Shown here: positions 9,147-17,541 of the stretch, in pieces | How the letters are laid out: every line of letters starts with the position of its first letter | Numbering within the stretch: the first letter of the stretch is position 1 | Source: Pseudomonas lurida | GTDB taxonomy: Bacteria; Pseudomonadota; Gammaproteobacteria; Pseudomonadales; Pseudomonadaceae | Length of the DNA stretch: 64,000 nucleotides | Direction of reading: 5' to 3' | Assembly: GCF_002563895.1 (NCBI RefSeq) | Contig: NZ_PDJB01000001.1 | Location: 1,409,501-1,473,500, forward strand | The notes under the pieces: model-generated | Told to the model about the DNA's origin: nothing | What the model saw: the letters and a program-made list of their open reading frames with translations, nothing else | Database searches by the model: none | Position numbers and translations under genes: made by a program

Positions 9147-10297
9147 CAGGCGAGCAACTTGATCAGGGTCTGGTAGTAGATTTCGGTCAATACATCGAGG
9201 TCGCTGGCCAGGATGCGCTCGTTGACCTGGTGAATCGTCGCGTTGACCGGGCCCAACTCGACCACTTGGGTGCCGAGGGTCGCGATGAAGCGGCCATCGG
9301 AGGTGCCACCGCTGGTGGATGCCTGGGTTTCACGCCCGGTGATCGCCTTGATGCTCGCCGATACCGCATCCAGCAGTGCGCCGGGCTCGGTCAGGAACGG
9401 CAAGCCTGACAGCGCCCATTCCACGTGCCAGTCCAGGCCATGCTTGTCGAGAATCTCGGCAACCCGCTGTTGCAGGCCTTCGACGGTAGATTCGGTAGAG
9501 AAACGGAAGTTGAACACCGCCGTCAGGTCACCCGGGATCACGTTGGTCGCGCCAGTGCCAGCATTGAGGTTGGAGATCTGGAAGCTGGTCGGTGGGAAGA
9601 ACGTGTTGCCGTCATCCCAATGCTCGGCGGCCAGTTCCGCGAGGGCGGGTGCGGCCAGGTGGATCGGGTTCTTCGCCAGGTGCGGGTAGGCCACGTGGCC
9701 TTGCACGCCGCGTACAGTCAGGGTGGCACCGAGGGAGCCACGGCGGCCGTTCTTGACCACGTCGCCCACCAGCGTGGTGCTCGACGGTTCGCCGACGATG
9801 CACCAGTCCAGGCGCTCCTTGCGTGCGGCCAGGCGCTCGATCACGGCCTTGGTGCCATGGTGCGCCGGGCCTTCCTCATCGCTGGTGATCAAGAAGGCGA
9901 CCGAGCCCTTATGGTCCGGGTAGTCGGCGACGAAACGCTCCGACGCCACCAGCATGGCGGCCAGGCTGCCTTTCATATCTGCCGCGCCACGCCCGCAGAG
10001 CATGCCGTTGTCGTCGATCAGCGCGTCGAACGGGTCGTTCTGCCAGGCTTGCACCGGGCCAGTCGGCACCACGTCGGTGTGGCCAGCAAAGCACAGCACC
10101 GGGCCATCGTGCTTGCCATGGGTGGCCCAGAAGTTGTCCACCTCTTCGATGCGCATCGGCTCGAGCGCAAAACCGGCGTCGCCCAGGCGCTGCATCATCA
10201 GCTTCTGGCAATCGGCGTCGACCGGCGTCACTGAGGGGCGACGGATCAGGTCGATAGCGAGTTGAAGGGTCGGCGAAAGGTCGGCGTGGGCCGTCAT
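9146..10297 (-). CDS. dapE: Succinyl-diaminopimelate desuccinylase
   Basis: Hydrolyses N-succinyl-LL-2,6-diaminopimelate to LL-diaminopimelate and succinate in lysine and peptidoglycan precursor synthesis. It is a 383-aa di-zinc M20-family enzyme. Visible motifs are '[12 protein letters not shown]' (first metal His and catalytic Asp), '[12 protein letters not shown]' (bridging Asp) and 'TSDEEGPA' (catalytic Glu). The start at 10297 gives [14 protein letters not shown], the usual N-terminus; the open frame upstream runs into the REP element. Partner enzymes dapD and dapC lie 6 to 11 kb away. Confidence 0.97.
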   Translation of the reverse strand: MTAHADLSPTLQLAIDLIRRPSVTPVDADCQKLMMQRLGDAGFALEPMRIEEVDNFWATHGKHDGPVLCFAGHTDVVPTGPVQAWQNDPFDALIDDNGMLCGRGAADMKGSLAAMLVASERFVADYPDHKGSVAFLITSDEEGPAHHGTKAVIERLAARKERLDWCIVGEPSSTTLVGDVVKNGRRGSLGATLTVRGVQGHVAYPHLAKNPIHLAAPALAELAAEHWDDGNTFFPPTSFQISNLNAGTGATNVIPGDLTAVFNFRFSTESTVEGLQQRVAEILDKHGLDWHVEWALSGLPFLTEPGALLDAVSASIKAITGRETQASTSGGTSDGRFIATLGTQVVELGPVNATIHQVNERILASDLDVLTEIYYQTLIKLLA

Positions 10298-10360
10298 GGG
10301 AAAACTCCGGGAGGCATGTCGTGGGCGCGGGACGAATGTGGACGTGAAACGGCGCAGAAC

Positions 10361-10453
10361 CTTTGTGGGAGCTGGCTTGCCTGCGATGCAAGCGCCGCGG
10401 CCTGGCAGGTACACCGCAGCGATGCTATCGCAGGCAAGCCAGCTCCCACAAAG
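10361..10453. repeat. REP pair forming a long inverted repeat
   Basis: The 27-base segment 10361-10387 is the exact reverse complement of 10427-10453; the core is GTGGGAGCTGGCTTGCCTGC. The 39-base spacer has little symmetry. Two REP units facing each other are a typical pseudomonad arrangement. It lies between ndvB and dapE, so it would sit in any joint transcript. Confidence 0.88.
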
Positions 10454-10543
10454 AGCAGGGCCTGCGCCAAGTCTCATAAAACGGCCGTTATCTTATAGCA
10501 AAACGGCGGCCAGAGGCCGCCGTTTAGTGCTTTGCGCAAGTTT

Positions 10544-13135
10544 TTACTCAACCGTTGCCGGCTCAACCTTCGGCGCCGGTTTCGGCAGCGACGATAGGAA
10601 CGCCATGACCAGCGCGGCCACATACGGCAGCGACTGCACCAGCAGCATCACCACCCAGAAGCGAATGTCATTGCTTGGCAGGCCCTGCACCAGGTAGATC
10701 CCCAGCGCCGCGCCCCACAACAGCAGCATGATGAACATTTCTTCGCGGGCTTCGGAAATGGCTACCCAGAAACCATGGTTATCCGCGTTTTTCGGTGTAC
10801 GAAAGAACGGAATACTGGTGGTGAAGAAGCCATACAACACCGCCTTGGCGATCGTGTGGGATAACGCCAGGCCGGCCAGGGCGGCACAGAACGCATCCTT
10901 GAGGTTCACACCCACCGCACGGCGGTAGAGGAAGATGATCTTGCCGACCTTGAACACGAACAGCGCCAACGGCGGGATCGCGAAAATCAGCAACGGCGGA
11001 TCGACCCGCGTCGGCACGATGATCATCGCCGCCGACCACAACAGGGCGCCAACGGTGAAGAAGATGTTCATGCCATCCGCCACCCACGGCAACCAGCCCG
11101 CGAGGAAATGGTAGCGCTGGCCACGGGTCAGCTCGGTGTCCTTGCCGCGCAGCAGGCTGGCGGTGTGGCGCTTGATGATCTGGATCGCCCCGTAGGCCCA
11201 GCGGAAACGCTGTTTCTTGAAGTCGATGAAGGTGTCCGGCATCAGGCCCTTGCCGTAGCTGTCGTGGTAATACGCCGCTGACAGGCCTTTCTCGAACACA
11301 CGTAGGCCCAGTTCGGCGTCTTCGCAGATGCACCAGTCGGCCCAGCCCAGTTCTTCGAGCACCGAGCGACGGGTCATGGTCATGGTGCCGTGCTGGATGA
11401 TCGCGTCACGGTCGTTGCGGGTAACCATGCCGATATGGAAGAAGCCCTTGTATTCCGCGTAGCAGAGCTTCTTGAAGGTGCTTTCGTTCTGGTCGCGGTA
11501 ATCCTGCGGCGACTGCACCACGGCGATTTTCGGGTCGGCGAAGTGCGGCACCATGTGCTTGAGCCAGTTTGGCGACACGCAGTAGTCGGAGTCGATCACT
11601 GCGATCACTTCCGCATCCTTGGCGGTGTGCGGGATCAGGTAGTTCAGCGCGCCGCCCTTGAAGCCAGCCAGGGGCGCGACATGGAAGAACTTGAAGCGCG
11701 GGCCGAGGGTTTCGCAGTAGTCGCGTACCGGCTCCCACACGGCCGGGTCCTTGGTGTTGTTGTCGATGATCAGGACTTCGTAGTCCGGGTAGTCGAGGGC
11801 CGCCAGGGCGTCGAGGGTCTGTTTGACCATCTCCGGCGGCTCGTTGTAGCACGGCACGTGGATCGATACTTTCGGGCGGTAGTCCGAATCCCCCACAACC
11901 GGCAGGAATTCACGCCGGCGCTTGTGGGTCCATACCGCTTCGGCCAGTTCGTGGGCCTCGGTCAGCAGCACGATAAACACGCCCAGGGCGCCGAGGGCCA
12001 GGAGGATGCCCACGGTGACACTGAACCAGGTGCTGTATTGCTGGCTGTAGTCGTAACCGATCCACACCAGCACCGAACCGCACAGGAACGCGATGAAGGT
12101 CAGGAAGGTCCGGCCACGCTGGCGCAGGGCCGAGCCGTCGATCATCAATAGGGTCAGCGACAGCAGCGCGAGCACCACCGAACCAATGGCCAGTACGCGC
12201 CATTGCGGGATCGCCACCACCGGCCCGTCAAAGTTGAACTTCTGCTGGCGCGCGGCGTTGTACACGCCCCAGTAGGCGCCGGCAGAGCCTTCGTCGCTGA
12301 CTTTCCACGGCTGATCGAACGCTTCGATCACGAAGTAGTTGAAACCCTGGCGGTTCAGCTTGTTGACCAGTGTACGCAGGTAGATCGCCTGGTCTGCCGG
12401 GGACGTTTCATTGCCACCGCGCATGCGTCCGTTGCTCGGCCAGCCAACCTCCGAGAGCAACAGCGGTTTTTTCGGGAACATCTTCTTCAGGTCCCGGGCG
12501 CGGTCGAGTACGTACTGGCCGGCCTTGTCCATCGGGATATATTCCCAGAACGGCAGGATGTGCGCGGCGATCAGGTCGACGTGATTGGCCAGTTTCGGGT
12601 TCTTTTCCCAGATGTGCCATTGCTCGGACGTGGTCACCGGCACTTTCACGGCAGCGCGCACTCGGTCGAGCAACACAATCAGTGCTTCAGGGGTGATTTC
12701 TTCACGGAACAGGGCTTCGTTGCCGACCACCACCCGCACCACACTGCGCGAGCTGTTGGCGATTTCGATGGCGCGCTGGATTTCGCGCTCGTTGCGTTCC
12801 AGGTCCGGGCTGATCCAGATCCCAAGGGTCACGCGCAGGCCGAATTCTTCCGCCAGCTTGGGGATGTCACCCAGGGTGCCGTCGACCGAGTAGGTACGGA
12901 TGTTGTCCGTCAGCTTGCTCATGATCTCGAGGTCGCGACGCATCTGGTCGTCGGTCGGGTACTGGTCTTTCTGCGGGTACTGGCCTTGCTGGAACGGCGA
13001 GTAGGAAAACCCGGAGATCTGCTCAGGCCAGTTGGGAGTGGTGACGGGGCGGTTGATCAACGCCCAGAAACCGGTGAACAGCGCGGCGATTGCCAGCACG
13101 ATCACCAGGTTGAGTCCAAATTTACGCGATGCCAT
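10544..13135 (-). CDS. ndvB: GH17-GT2 beta-(1,3)-glucosyltransferase, NdvB-like
   Basis: An 863-aa inner-membrane protein joining two domains. After a membrane anchor (NLVIVLAIAALFTGFWALI) comes a GH17-like periplasmic domain (about 35-300; 'YSPFQQGQYPQKDQYPTDDQMRRDL', 'VVVGNEALFREE', 'LLSEVGWPSNG', the last two holding the GH17 glutamates). Then two membrane helices and a cytoplasmic GT2 domain with 'VIDSDYCVSP' (D-x-D) and 'KQRFRWAYG' (R/Q-x-x-R-W), then more membrane helices. This layout is that of P. aeruginosa NdvB, which makes cyclic beta-1,3-glucan linked to osmotic adaptation and biofilm drug tolerance. The name rests on recalled similarity. The start at 13135 gives the usual length. 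Confidence 0.85.
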   Translation of the reverse strand: MASRKFGLNLVIVLAIAALFTGFWALINRPVTTPNWPEQISGFSYSPFQQGQYPQKDQYPTDDQMRRDLEIMSKLTDNIRTYSVDGTLGDIPKLAEEFGLRVTLGIWISPDLERNEREIQRAIEIANSSRSVVRVVVGNEALFREEITPEALIVLLDRVRAAVKVPVTTSEQWHIWEKNPKLANHVDLIAAHILPFWEYIPMDKAGQYVLDRARDLKKMFPKKPLLLSEVGWPSNGRMRGGNETSPADQAIYLRTLVNKLNRQGFNYFVIEAFDQPWKVSDEGSAGAYWGVYNAARQQKFNFDGPVVAIPQWRVLAIGSVVLALLSLTLLMIDGSALRQRGRTFLTFIAFLCGSVLVWIGYDYSQQYSTWFSVTVGILLALGALGVFIVLLTEAHELAEAVWTHKRRREFLPVVGDSDYRPKVSIHVPCYNEPPEMVKQTLDALAALDYPDYEVLIIDNNTKDPAVWEPVRDYCETLGPRFKFFHVAPLAGFKGGALNYLIPHTAKDAEVIAVIDSDYCVSPNWLKHMVPHFADPKIAVVQSPQDYRDQNESTFKKLCYAEYKGFFHIGMVTRNDRDAIIQHGTMTMTRRSVLEELGWADWCICEDAELGLRVFEKGLSAAYYHDSYGKGLMPDTFIDFKKQRFRWAYGAIQIIKRHTASLLRGKDTELTRGQRYHFLAGWLPWVADGMNIFFTVGALLWSAAMIIVPTRVDPPLLIFAIPPLALFVFKVGKIIFLYRRAVGVNLKDAFCAALAGLALSHTIAKAVLYGFFTTSIPFFRTPKNADNHGFWVAISEAREEMFIMLLLWGAALGIYLVQGLPSNDIRFWVVMLLVQSLPYVAALVMAFLSSLPKPAPKVEPATVE

Positions 13136-13280
13136 GGCTATTTCGGGTTCCAAAGGGTGTGGAACGAAAAGAGGTGTCGGCCTACGCCGAACGGCGCGCA
13201 TCCTACACCGGCCTTTCCCTGACCGTACAGCGAGCAGAGCAAAACCGGACATTAGTCAGCGAAAGGCCATCTAAGTTCTT

Positions 13281-13315
13281 TACTTGTAGCTTGTCGCTTC
13301 GAACTTGTCGCTGCG
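13281..13315. repeat. Copy of a second intergenic repeat family (AGCTTGTCGCTT type)
   Basis: This stretch holds TAGCTTGTCGCTTCGAACTTGTCGCTGCG. Its reverse complement closely matches 53751-53780 next to fghA (GCAGCGACAAG... against GCAGCGGCAAG..., then AGCGACAAGCT in both). It is unrelated to the REP core and lies in the shared upstream region of ndvB and tcdA. Confidence 0.6.
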
Positions 13316-13352
13316 TAGTCCATAATGCGCGCCGGTTTTTGGGGTAATGGTC

Positions 13353-14162
13353 ATGAGTACAGAAGATCCGCGGTTTGCAGGCGTTGCCCGCTTGTATGGC
13401 ATTGAAGGCCTGGAACGCTTGAAAGCGGCCCATGTGGCGATCGTCGGCGTCGGCGGCGTGGGCTCGTGGGCGGCGGAAGCCATGGCCCGTTGTGGAGTGG
13501 GCGAGATTTCGCTGTTTGACCTGGACGACGTCTGCGTCAGCAACAGCAACCGCCAGTTGCACGCGCTGGACAGCACCGTGGGCAAGCCCAAGGTCGAAGT
13601 GATGGCAGAGCGCCTGCGCGGCATCAACCCGGATTGCACGGTGCATGCGGTGGCGGATTTCGTGACCCGCGATACCATGGCCGAATACATCACGCCTAAC
13701 ATCGACTGCGTGATTGACTGCATTGATGCGGTCAACGCCAAGGCTGCACTGATTGCCTGGTGCAAGCGCCGCAAGATCCAGATCATCACCACCGGCGGTG
13801 CCGGCGGCCAGATCGACCCGACGCTGATCCAGGTGTGTGACTTGAACCGCACCTTCAATGACCCGCTGGCCTCGAAAGTGCGTTCCACCTTGCGTCGGGA
13901 TTACGGCTTCTCCCGCACCGTGACCCGCCACTACAGCGTGCCCTGTGTGTTTTCCACCGAGCAACTGCGCTATCCCAAGCCGGACGGCAGCATCTGTTTG
14001 CAGAAGAGTTTTGTCGGCGATGGCGTGAAGCTGGACTGCGCGGGCGGGTTCGGCGCGGTGATGATGGTCACGGCCACGTTTGGCATGGTCGCGGCAACCA
14101 AGGCGGTGGATAAGATTGTCGCCGGAGTGCGTAGGCCGTCGGAGCGGGTCAAGCCCACCTAG
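13353..14162 (+). CDS. tcdA: tRNA threonylcarbamoyladenosine dehydratase
   Basis: ATP-dependent E1-like enzyme (also CsdL, YgdL) that cyclises t6A at position 37 of ANN-decoding tRNAs to ct6A. The 269-aa product has the nucleotide-binding loop 'VGVGGVGSWAAEAMAR', the following 'LFDLDDVCVSNSNRQ' and the C-terminal membrane-associating helix 'AVMMVTATFGMVAATKAV'. An ATG six bases upstream (13347) is in frame; 13353 is preferred because GGGG is then 8 bases away. It converges on csdE-csdA, whose products supply sulfur to the same system in E. coli. Confidence 0.92.
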   Translation: MSTEDPRFAGVARLYGIEGLERLKAAHVAIVGVGGVGSWAAEAMARCGVGEISLFDLDDVCVSNSNRQLHALDSTVGKPKVEVMAERLRGINPDCTVHAVADFVTRDTMAEYITPNIDCVIDCIDAVNAKAALIAWCKRRKIQIITTGGAGGQIDPTLIQVCDLNRTFNDPLASKVRSTLRRDYGFSRTVTRHYSVPCVFSTEQLRYPKPDGSICLQKSFVGDGVKLDCAGGFGAVMMVTATFGMVAATKAVDKIVAGVRRPSERVKPT

Positions 14163-14188
14163 ATCTCACTGCCCTACAGCCATCCAAA

Positions 14189-14218
14189 ATGGGGGAGCAG
14201 GCAAGCCAGCTCCCCCAT
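14189..14218. repeat. REP-like hairpin between tcdA and csdE
   Basis: ATGGGGGAGC (14189-14198) pairs with GCTCCCCCAT (14209-14218); the core is a diverged REP. It touches the csdE stop codon and lies 27 bases after tcdA, so it may end transcription of both convergent units. Confidence 0.7.
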
Positions 14219-14631
14219 CAGTTTTGTGTATGGGTCAGCGTTTGCATGCGCTGCAGCACAGCGTTCAGGCCATTGCTGCGCGAGGGTGACAGCTGCCGGG
14301 ACAGCCCCAGCTGTGCAAACCAGTCTGGCAAGTCGACAGCCTGCAACTCGGCGGCCGACAACCCATTGACCCGCGCCAGGAGCAGCGCCACCAACCCACG
14401 AATCATCCGCGCATCGCTGCTCGCAGCGAACTGCCAGTGGCCGTCCTCCAAACGGCCTACCAGCCACACCAGGCTTTCGCAGCCCTGCACCAGGTTGGCG
14501 TCGACTTTATGCTCATCCGCCAGTGGCGGCAGCCGCTCGCCCCATTGCATCAGCATCCGCGCGCGTTGTTCCCAGCTGCCGACAGCCTGGAAGGCTTCAA
14601 GCGCGGCAACCGCATCCACTGGCAGGCTCAT
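14218..14631 (-). CDS. csdE: SufE/CsdE-family sulfur acceptor
   Basis: Takes persulfide sulfur from the partner cysteine desulfurase and passes it on. The 137-aa length fits SufE/CsdE. The acceptor Cys lies in 'VQGCESLVWLVG' (about residue 51), and 'LADEHKVDANLVQGCES' and 'DARMIRGLVALLLARVNG' are family hallmarks. Its ATG overlaps the csdA stop by four bases (ATGA), showing translational coupling. CsdE rather than SufE is inferred from the pairing with a CsdA-type desulfurase and the absence of suf genes. Confidence 0.9.
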   Translation of the reverse strand: MSLPVDAVAALEAFQAVGSWEQRARMLMQWGERLPPLADEHKVDANLVQGCESLVWLVGRLEDGHWQFAASSDARMIRGLVALLLARVNGLSAAELQAVDLPDWFAQLGLSRQLSPSRSNGLNAVLQRMQTLTHTQN

Positions 14632-15833
14632 CGCAGCATATCCAGCGCCTGGTCCAGCGCGTCAAAGAAGCGCTCCAGGTCATCAGAGTCGTTATACAGC
14701 GCCAGGGACACGCGAATCGCTCCCGGCAGGTGCATTGCCTTGAGCAGCGGCATCGCGCAATGGTGTCCTGCGCGCACGGCAATGCCTTGCTCGGTGAGCA
14801 GGTGCGCAAGATCCGCGTTGTGCACGCCCTCCACCACGAAGCTGACCAGCGCTACCTGCGGTGACCCCAGCACGCGCACGCCATTGCGCGCGTTGAGCCC
14901 TCGCAACAGATAGTCATGCAGCGCCGCTTCGTGGGCGACAACCGCCTGCTGATCCAGCGAGCTCAGGTAATCCAGGCTGGCGCCGAGGCCGATCACGCCG
15001 GCAATCGGTGGAGTGCCCGCCTCGAAACCCAGTGGCGCCGGGCGAAAGCTGGCGCTGTGGTAGTCGGCCTGTTGCACCATCTCGCCGCCAAACTGCCAGT
15101 GGCGCAAGTGGTGCAGGGCTTCGTTGCGGCCAAACAGCACGCCGACGCCGTCCGGTCCGTAGAGTTTGTGACTGGAAAATACATAGAAGTCACAGCCCAG
15201 GGCCTGCACGTCATGGCGACCGTGGACGATGCCTTGGGCGCCATCGACCACGCTCAGGGCGCCGTGTGGCCGGGCCAGTGCGAGCAGGGCCTCCAGAGGC
15301 TGCCAGGCGCCCAGCACGTTGGACAGCTGGCTCACCGCCAGCAGGCGTGTGCGCGGGCCGATCAGCTCGGCGGCCGCGTGCAGGTCGATCACGCCGTCCG
15401 CGTCCAGGGGCAGCACCACGAGCGTGGCGGCGCGACGTTTGGCCAGTTGCTGCCAGGGCAGCAGGTTAGCGTGGTGTTCCAGGGCGCTGATGACAATCTC
15501 ATCGCCCGCATTGAATAGGTGCTCAAGGCCGTAGGCCAGGAGGTTCAGCGCAGAAGTTGCGCCGTGGGTAAATACGATCTGCCCGCTGTCGCCTGCATTC
15601 AACCACTGCGCGACCTTGCTGCGACTGTCTTCGAACGCCTGGGTCGCATGGGCACCTGGCAAGTGCTGGGCACGGTGCACATTGGCTGCGCCATTGGCGT
15701 AGTAATGGCTGATCGCATCCAACAGGGCCTGGGGTTTTTGCGTGGTGGCGGCGTTGTCCAGGTAAGTCTGGTCTTGCCGTTGCAGGGTGGCGATGGCCGG
15801 GAAGTCGGCGCGCCAGGGGGAGGGCACTAGCAT
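14628..15833 (-). CDS. csdA: Cysteine desulfurase, CsdA/SufS type
   Basis: PLP enzyme that removes sulfur from cysteine, leaving alanine and an enzyme persulfide. The PLP lysine lies in 'FYVFSSHKLYGPDGVGVLFG', and 'YLDNAATTQKPQALLDAI' and 'NVHRAQHLPGAHATQAFEDSR' mark the group II (SufS/CsdA) type. The catalytic Cys is probably in 'VRAGHHCAMPLL'. The ATG at 15833 gives 401 aa; an in-frame TTG at 15842 is also possible, and neither has a clear ribosome binding site. Coupled to csdE. Confidence 0.92.
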   Translation of the reverse strand: MLVPSPWRADFPAIATLQRQDQTYLDNAATTQKPQALLDAISHYYANGAANVHRAQHLPGAHATQAFEDSRSKVAQWLNAGDSGQIVFTHGATSALNLLAYGLEHLFNAGDEIVISALEHHANLLPWQQLAKRRAATLVVLPLDADGVIDLHAAAELIGPRTRLLAVSQLSNVLGAWQPLEALLALARPHGALSVVDGAQGIVHGRHDVQALGCDFYVFSSHKLYGPDGVGVLFGRNEALHHLRHWQFGGEMVQQADYHSASFRPAPLGFEAGTPPIAGVIGLGASLDYLSSLDQQAVVAHEAALHDYLLRGLNARNGVRVLGSPQVALVSFVVEGVHNADLAHLLTEQGIAVRAGHHCAMPLLKAMHLPGAIRVSLALYNDSDDLERFFDALDQALDMLR

Positions 15834-15897
15834 GGTGTTCAAGACTCGTATAAGCGAGCCCCAAGGTTGGAGCCCGCTAGTGGCATCGAGTGGCTGC

Positions 15898-16932
15898 TTA
15901 GTTGTGAGCGTGCAGCGCTTCGTTCAGTTCGATGGCCGATTTGTGGGTTTTGCACTCCACGGCACCGGTCTCGGAATTGCGGCGGAACAGCAGGTCCGGC
16001 TGGCCGGCCAGTTCACGTGCCTTGACCACTTTGACCAGTTGGTTCTGCTCGTCCAGCAGCGCGACCTTGGTGCCGGCGGTGACGTACAGGCCCGACTCCA
16101 CGGTGTTGCGGTCGCCCAACGGGATACCGATACCGGCGTTGGCACCGATCAGGCAGCCTTCGCCCACCTTGATCACGATGTTGCCGCCGCCCGACAGTGT
16201 GCCCATGGTGGAGCAACCGCCGCCCAGGTCCGAGCCCTTGCCGACGAATACGCCCGCTGATACGCGGCCTTCGATCATGCCCGGGCCTTCGGTACCGGCG
16301 TTGAAGTTGACGAAACCTTCGTGCATCACGGTGGTGCCTTCGCCCACGTAGGCACCCAGGCGCAGACGCGCGGCGTCAGCGATACGCACGCCGCTCGGCA
16401 CTACGTAGTCAGTCATTTTCGGGAACTTGTCCACCGAGAACACTTCCAGCAGCTCGCCACGCAGGCGGGCTTCCAGCTGGCGCTCGGCCAGTTCGGCGAT
16501 GTCGATCGCGCCTTGGCTGGTCCAGGCCACGTTCGGCAGCTGCGGGAACACACCGGCCAGGCTCAGGCCGTGTGGCTTGACCAGGCGATGGGACAGCAGG
16601 TGCAGCTTGAGGTAGGCCTCGGGCGTGGAGGTCAGTGCGGCGTCTTCGGCCAGCACGGTGGCGACCAAGGGGTTGTGGCTTTCAGCCAGGCGGCTCAGCA
16701 GCGCGGCTTGGGCGGTATCGACACCTTTGAGTGCGTCAGCCAGTTGCAGGGCCTGGGTGACGGTGAAGGTGATCGCCTGGTTGCCTTCGGTGTACCCGAG
16801 GATCGGTGCGATGGCGGCAACGATTTCAGCCGATGGGTTGAGCAAGGGTTGTGCGTAAAACACTTCCAGCCAAGCACCTTGGCGGTTCTGAGTGCCGACG
16901 CCGAAGCCCAGGCTGAACAGGGAATGGGACAT
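15898..16932 (-). CDS. dapD: Tetrahydrodipicolinate N-succinyltransferase
   Basis: Transfers succinyl from succinyl-CoA to tetrahydrodipicolinate, the committing step of the succinylase branch of diaminopimelate synthesis. At 344 aa it is the long DapD type found in pseudomonads. The C-terminal half is a left-handed beta-helix with hexapeptide repeats ('VNFNAGTEGPGMIEGRVSAG', 'GCLIGANAGIGIPLGDR'). The ATG follows a GAGGT ribosome binding site. It lies 33 bases downstream of the YffB-like gene and is probably in its operon. Confidence 0.96.
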   Translation of the reverse strand: MSHSLFSLGFGVGTQNRQGAWLEVFYAQPLLNPSAEIVAAIAPILGYTEGNQAITFTVTQALQLADALKGVDTAQAALLSRLAESHNPLVATVLAEDAALTSTPEAYLKLHLLSHRLVKPHGLSLAGVFPQLPNVAWTSQGAIDIAELAERQLEARLRGELLEVFSVDKFPKMTDYVVPSGVRIADAARLRLGAYVGEGTTVMHEGFVNFNAGTEGPGMIEGRVSAGVFVGKGSDLGGGCSTMGTLSGGGNIVIKVGEGCLIGANAGIGIPLGDRNTVESGLYVTAGTKVALLDEQNQLVKVVKARELAGQPDLLFRRNSETGAVECKTHKSAIELNEALHAHN

Positions 16933-16965
16933 GCTGTTACCTCTACAAAAATGGAAAGGGCTGGC

Positions 16966-17328
16966 CTACTTGAGGGCCGCCGAATAACTATCTGGCTTGA
17001 AGCCAATCAGGGTTCTGTCACCGAGATCAAGCACCGGGCGCTTGATCATCGAGGGTTGTGCGAGCATCAAATCAATGGCTTTCGACTGATCGAGATCGGC
17101 TTTGCGTTCGTCTTCGAGTTTGCGAAAGGTGGTGCCCGCACGGTTCAAAACCACCTGCCAACCGTGCTCGTTGCACCATTGGGTCAAGTGTTCGCGGTCG
17201 ATACCGGCCGTTTTGTAGTCGTGGAACTCATAGCTGACGCCGTGCTCATCGAGCCAGGTGCGCGCCTTTTTCATGGTGTCGCAGGCTTTGATACCGAAAA
17301 GGTGCAACGTTTTGCTTGAAGCGGTCAA
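16966..17328 (-). CDS. ArsC/Spx-family protein, YffB-like
   Basis: A 120-aa thioredoxin-fold protein of the ArsC superfamily. 'LFGIKACDTMKKARTWLDEHG' carries one Cys and matches the YffB branch rather than true arsenate reductase, whose other cysteines and Arg triad are not seen. 'SMIKRPVLDLGDRTLIGF' is the family C-terminal signature. Function of YffB proteins is not settled; a glutathione-dependent thiol reductase role has been proposed. The frame starts with TTG at 17328, behind a G-rich ribosome binding site; no upstream ATG is available. YffB genes often neighbour dap genes in gamma-proteobacteria, as here. Confidence 0.88.
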   Translation of the reverse strand: MTASSKTLHLFGIKACDTMKKARTWLDEHGVSYEFHDYKTAGIDREHLTQWCNEHGWQVVLNRAGTTFRKLEDERKADLDQSKAIDLMLAQPSMIKRPVLDLGDRTLIGFKPDSYSAALK

Positions 17329-17541
17329 GGAATTGCCCCCCTTTGGACCAAGTAGAAACGAAAGATCACCGATTATGCCATGACCAGCGGCTTTGAGTGC
17401 CGCTCGTCACGCCAGCCCATGACGCAGTGCGACTTTTGTGCAAAAGCCACCGCGCAGCATAGGCGGCTAATATGGCACTTCAACGGCGAGTTGTTGCCTG
17501 ATGTGTGTCGTTGCAAGTCGATTGTCCGGGAAACCCGCTTT

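Noticed and set aside
16966..17328. Arsenate reductase
   Set aside because: It belongs to the ArsC superfamily, but lacks the arsenate-binding Arg set and any ars neighbours; YffB-like is the better call.
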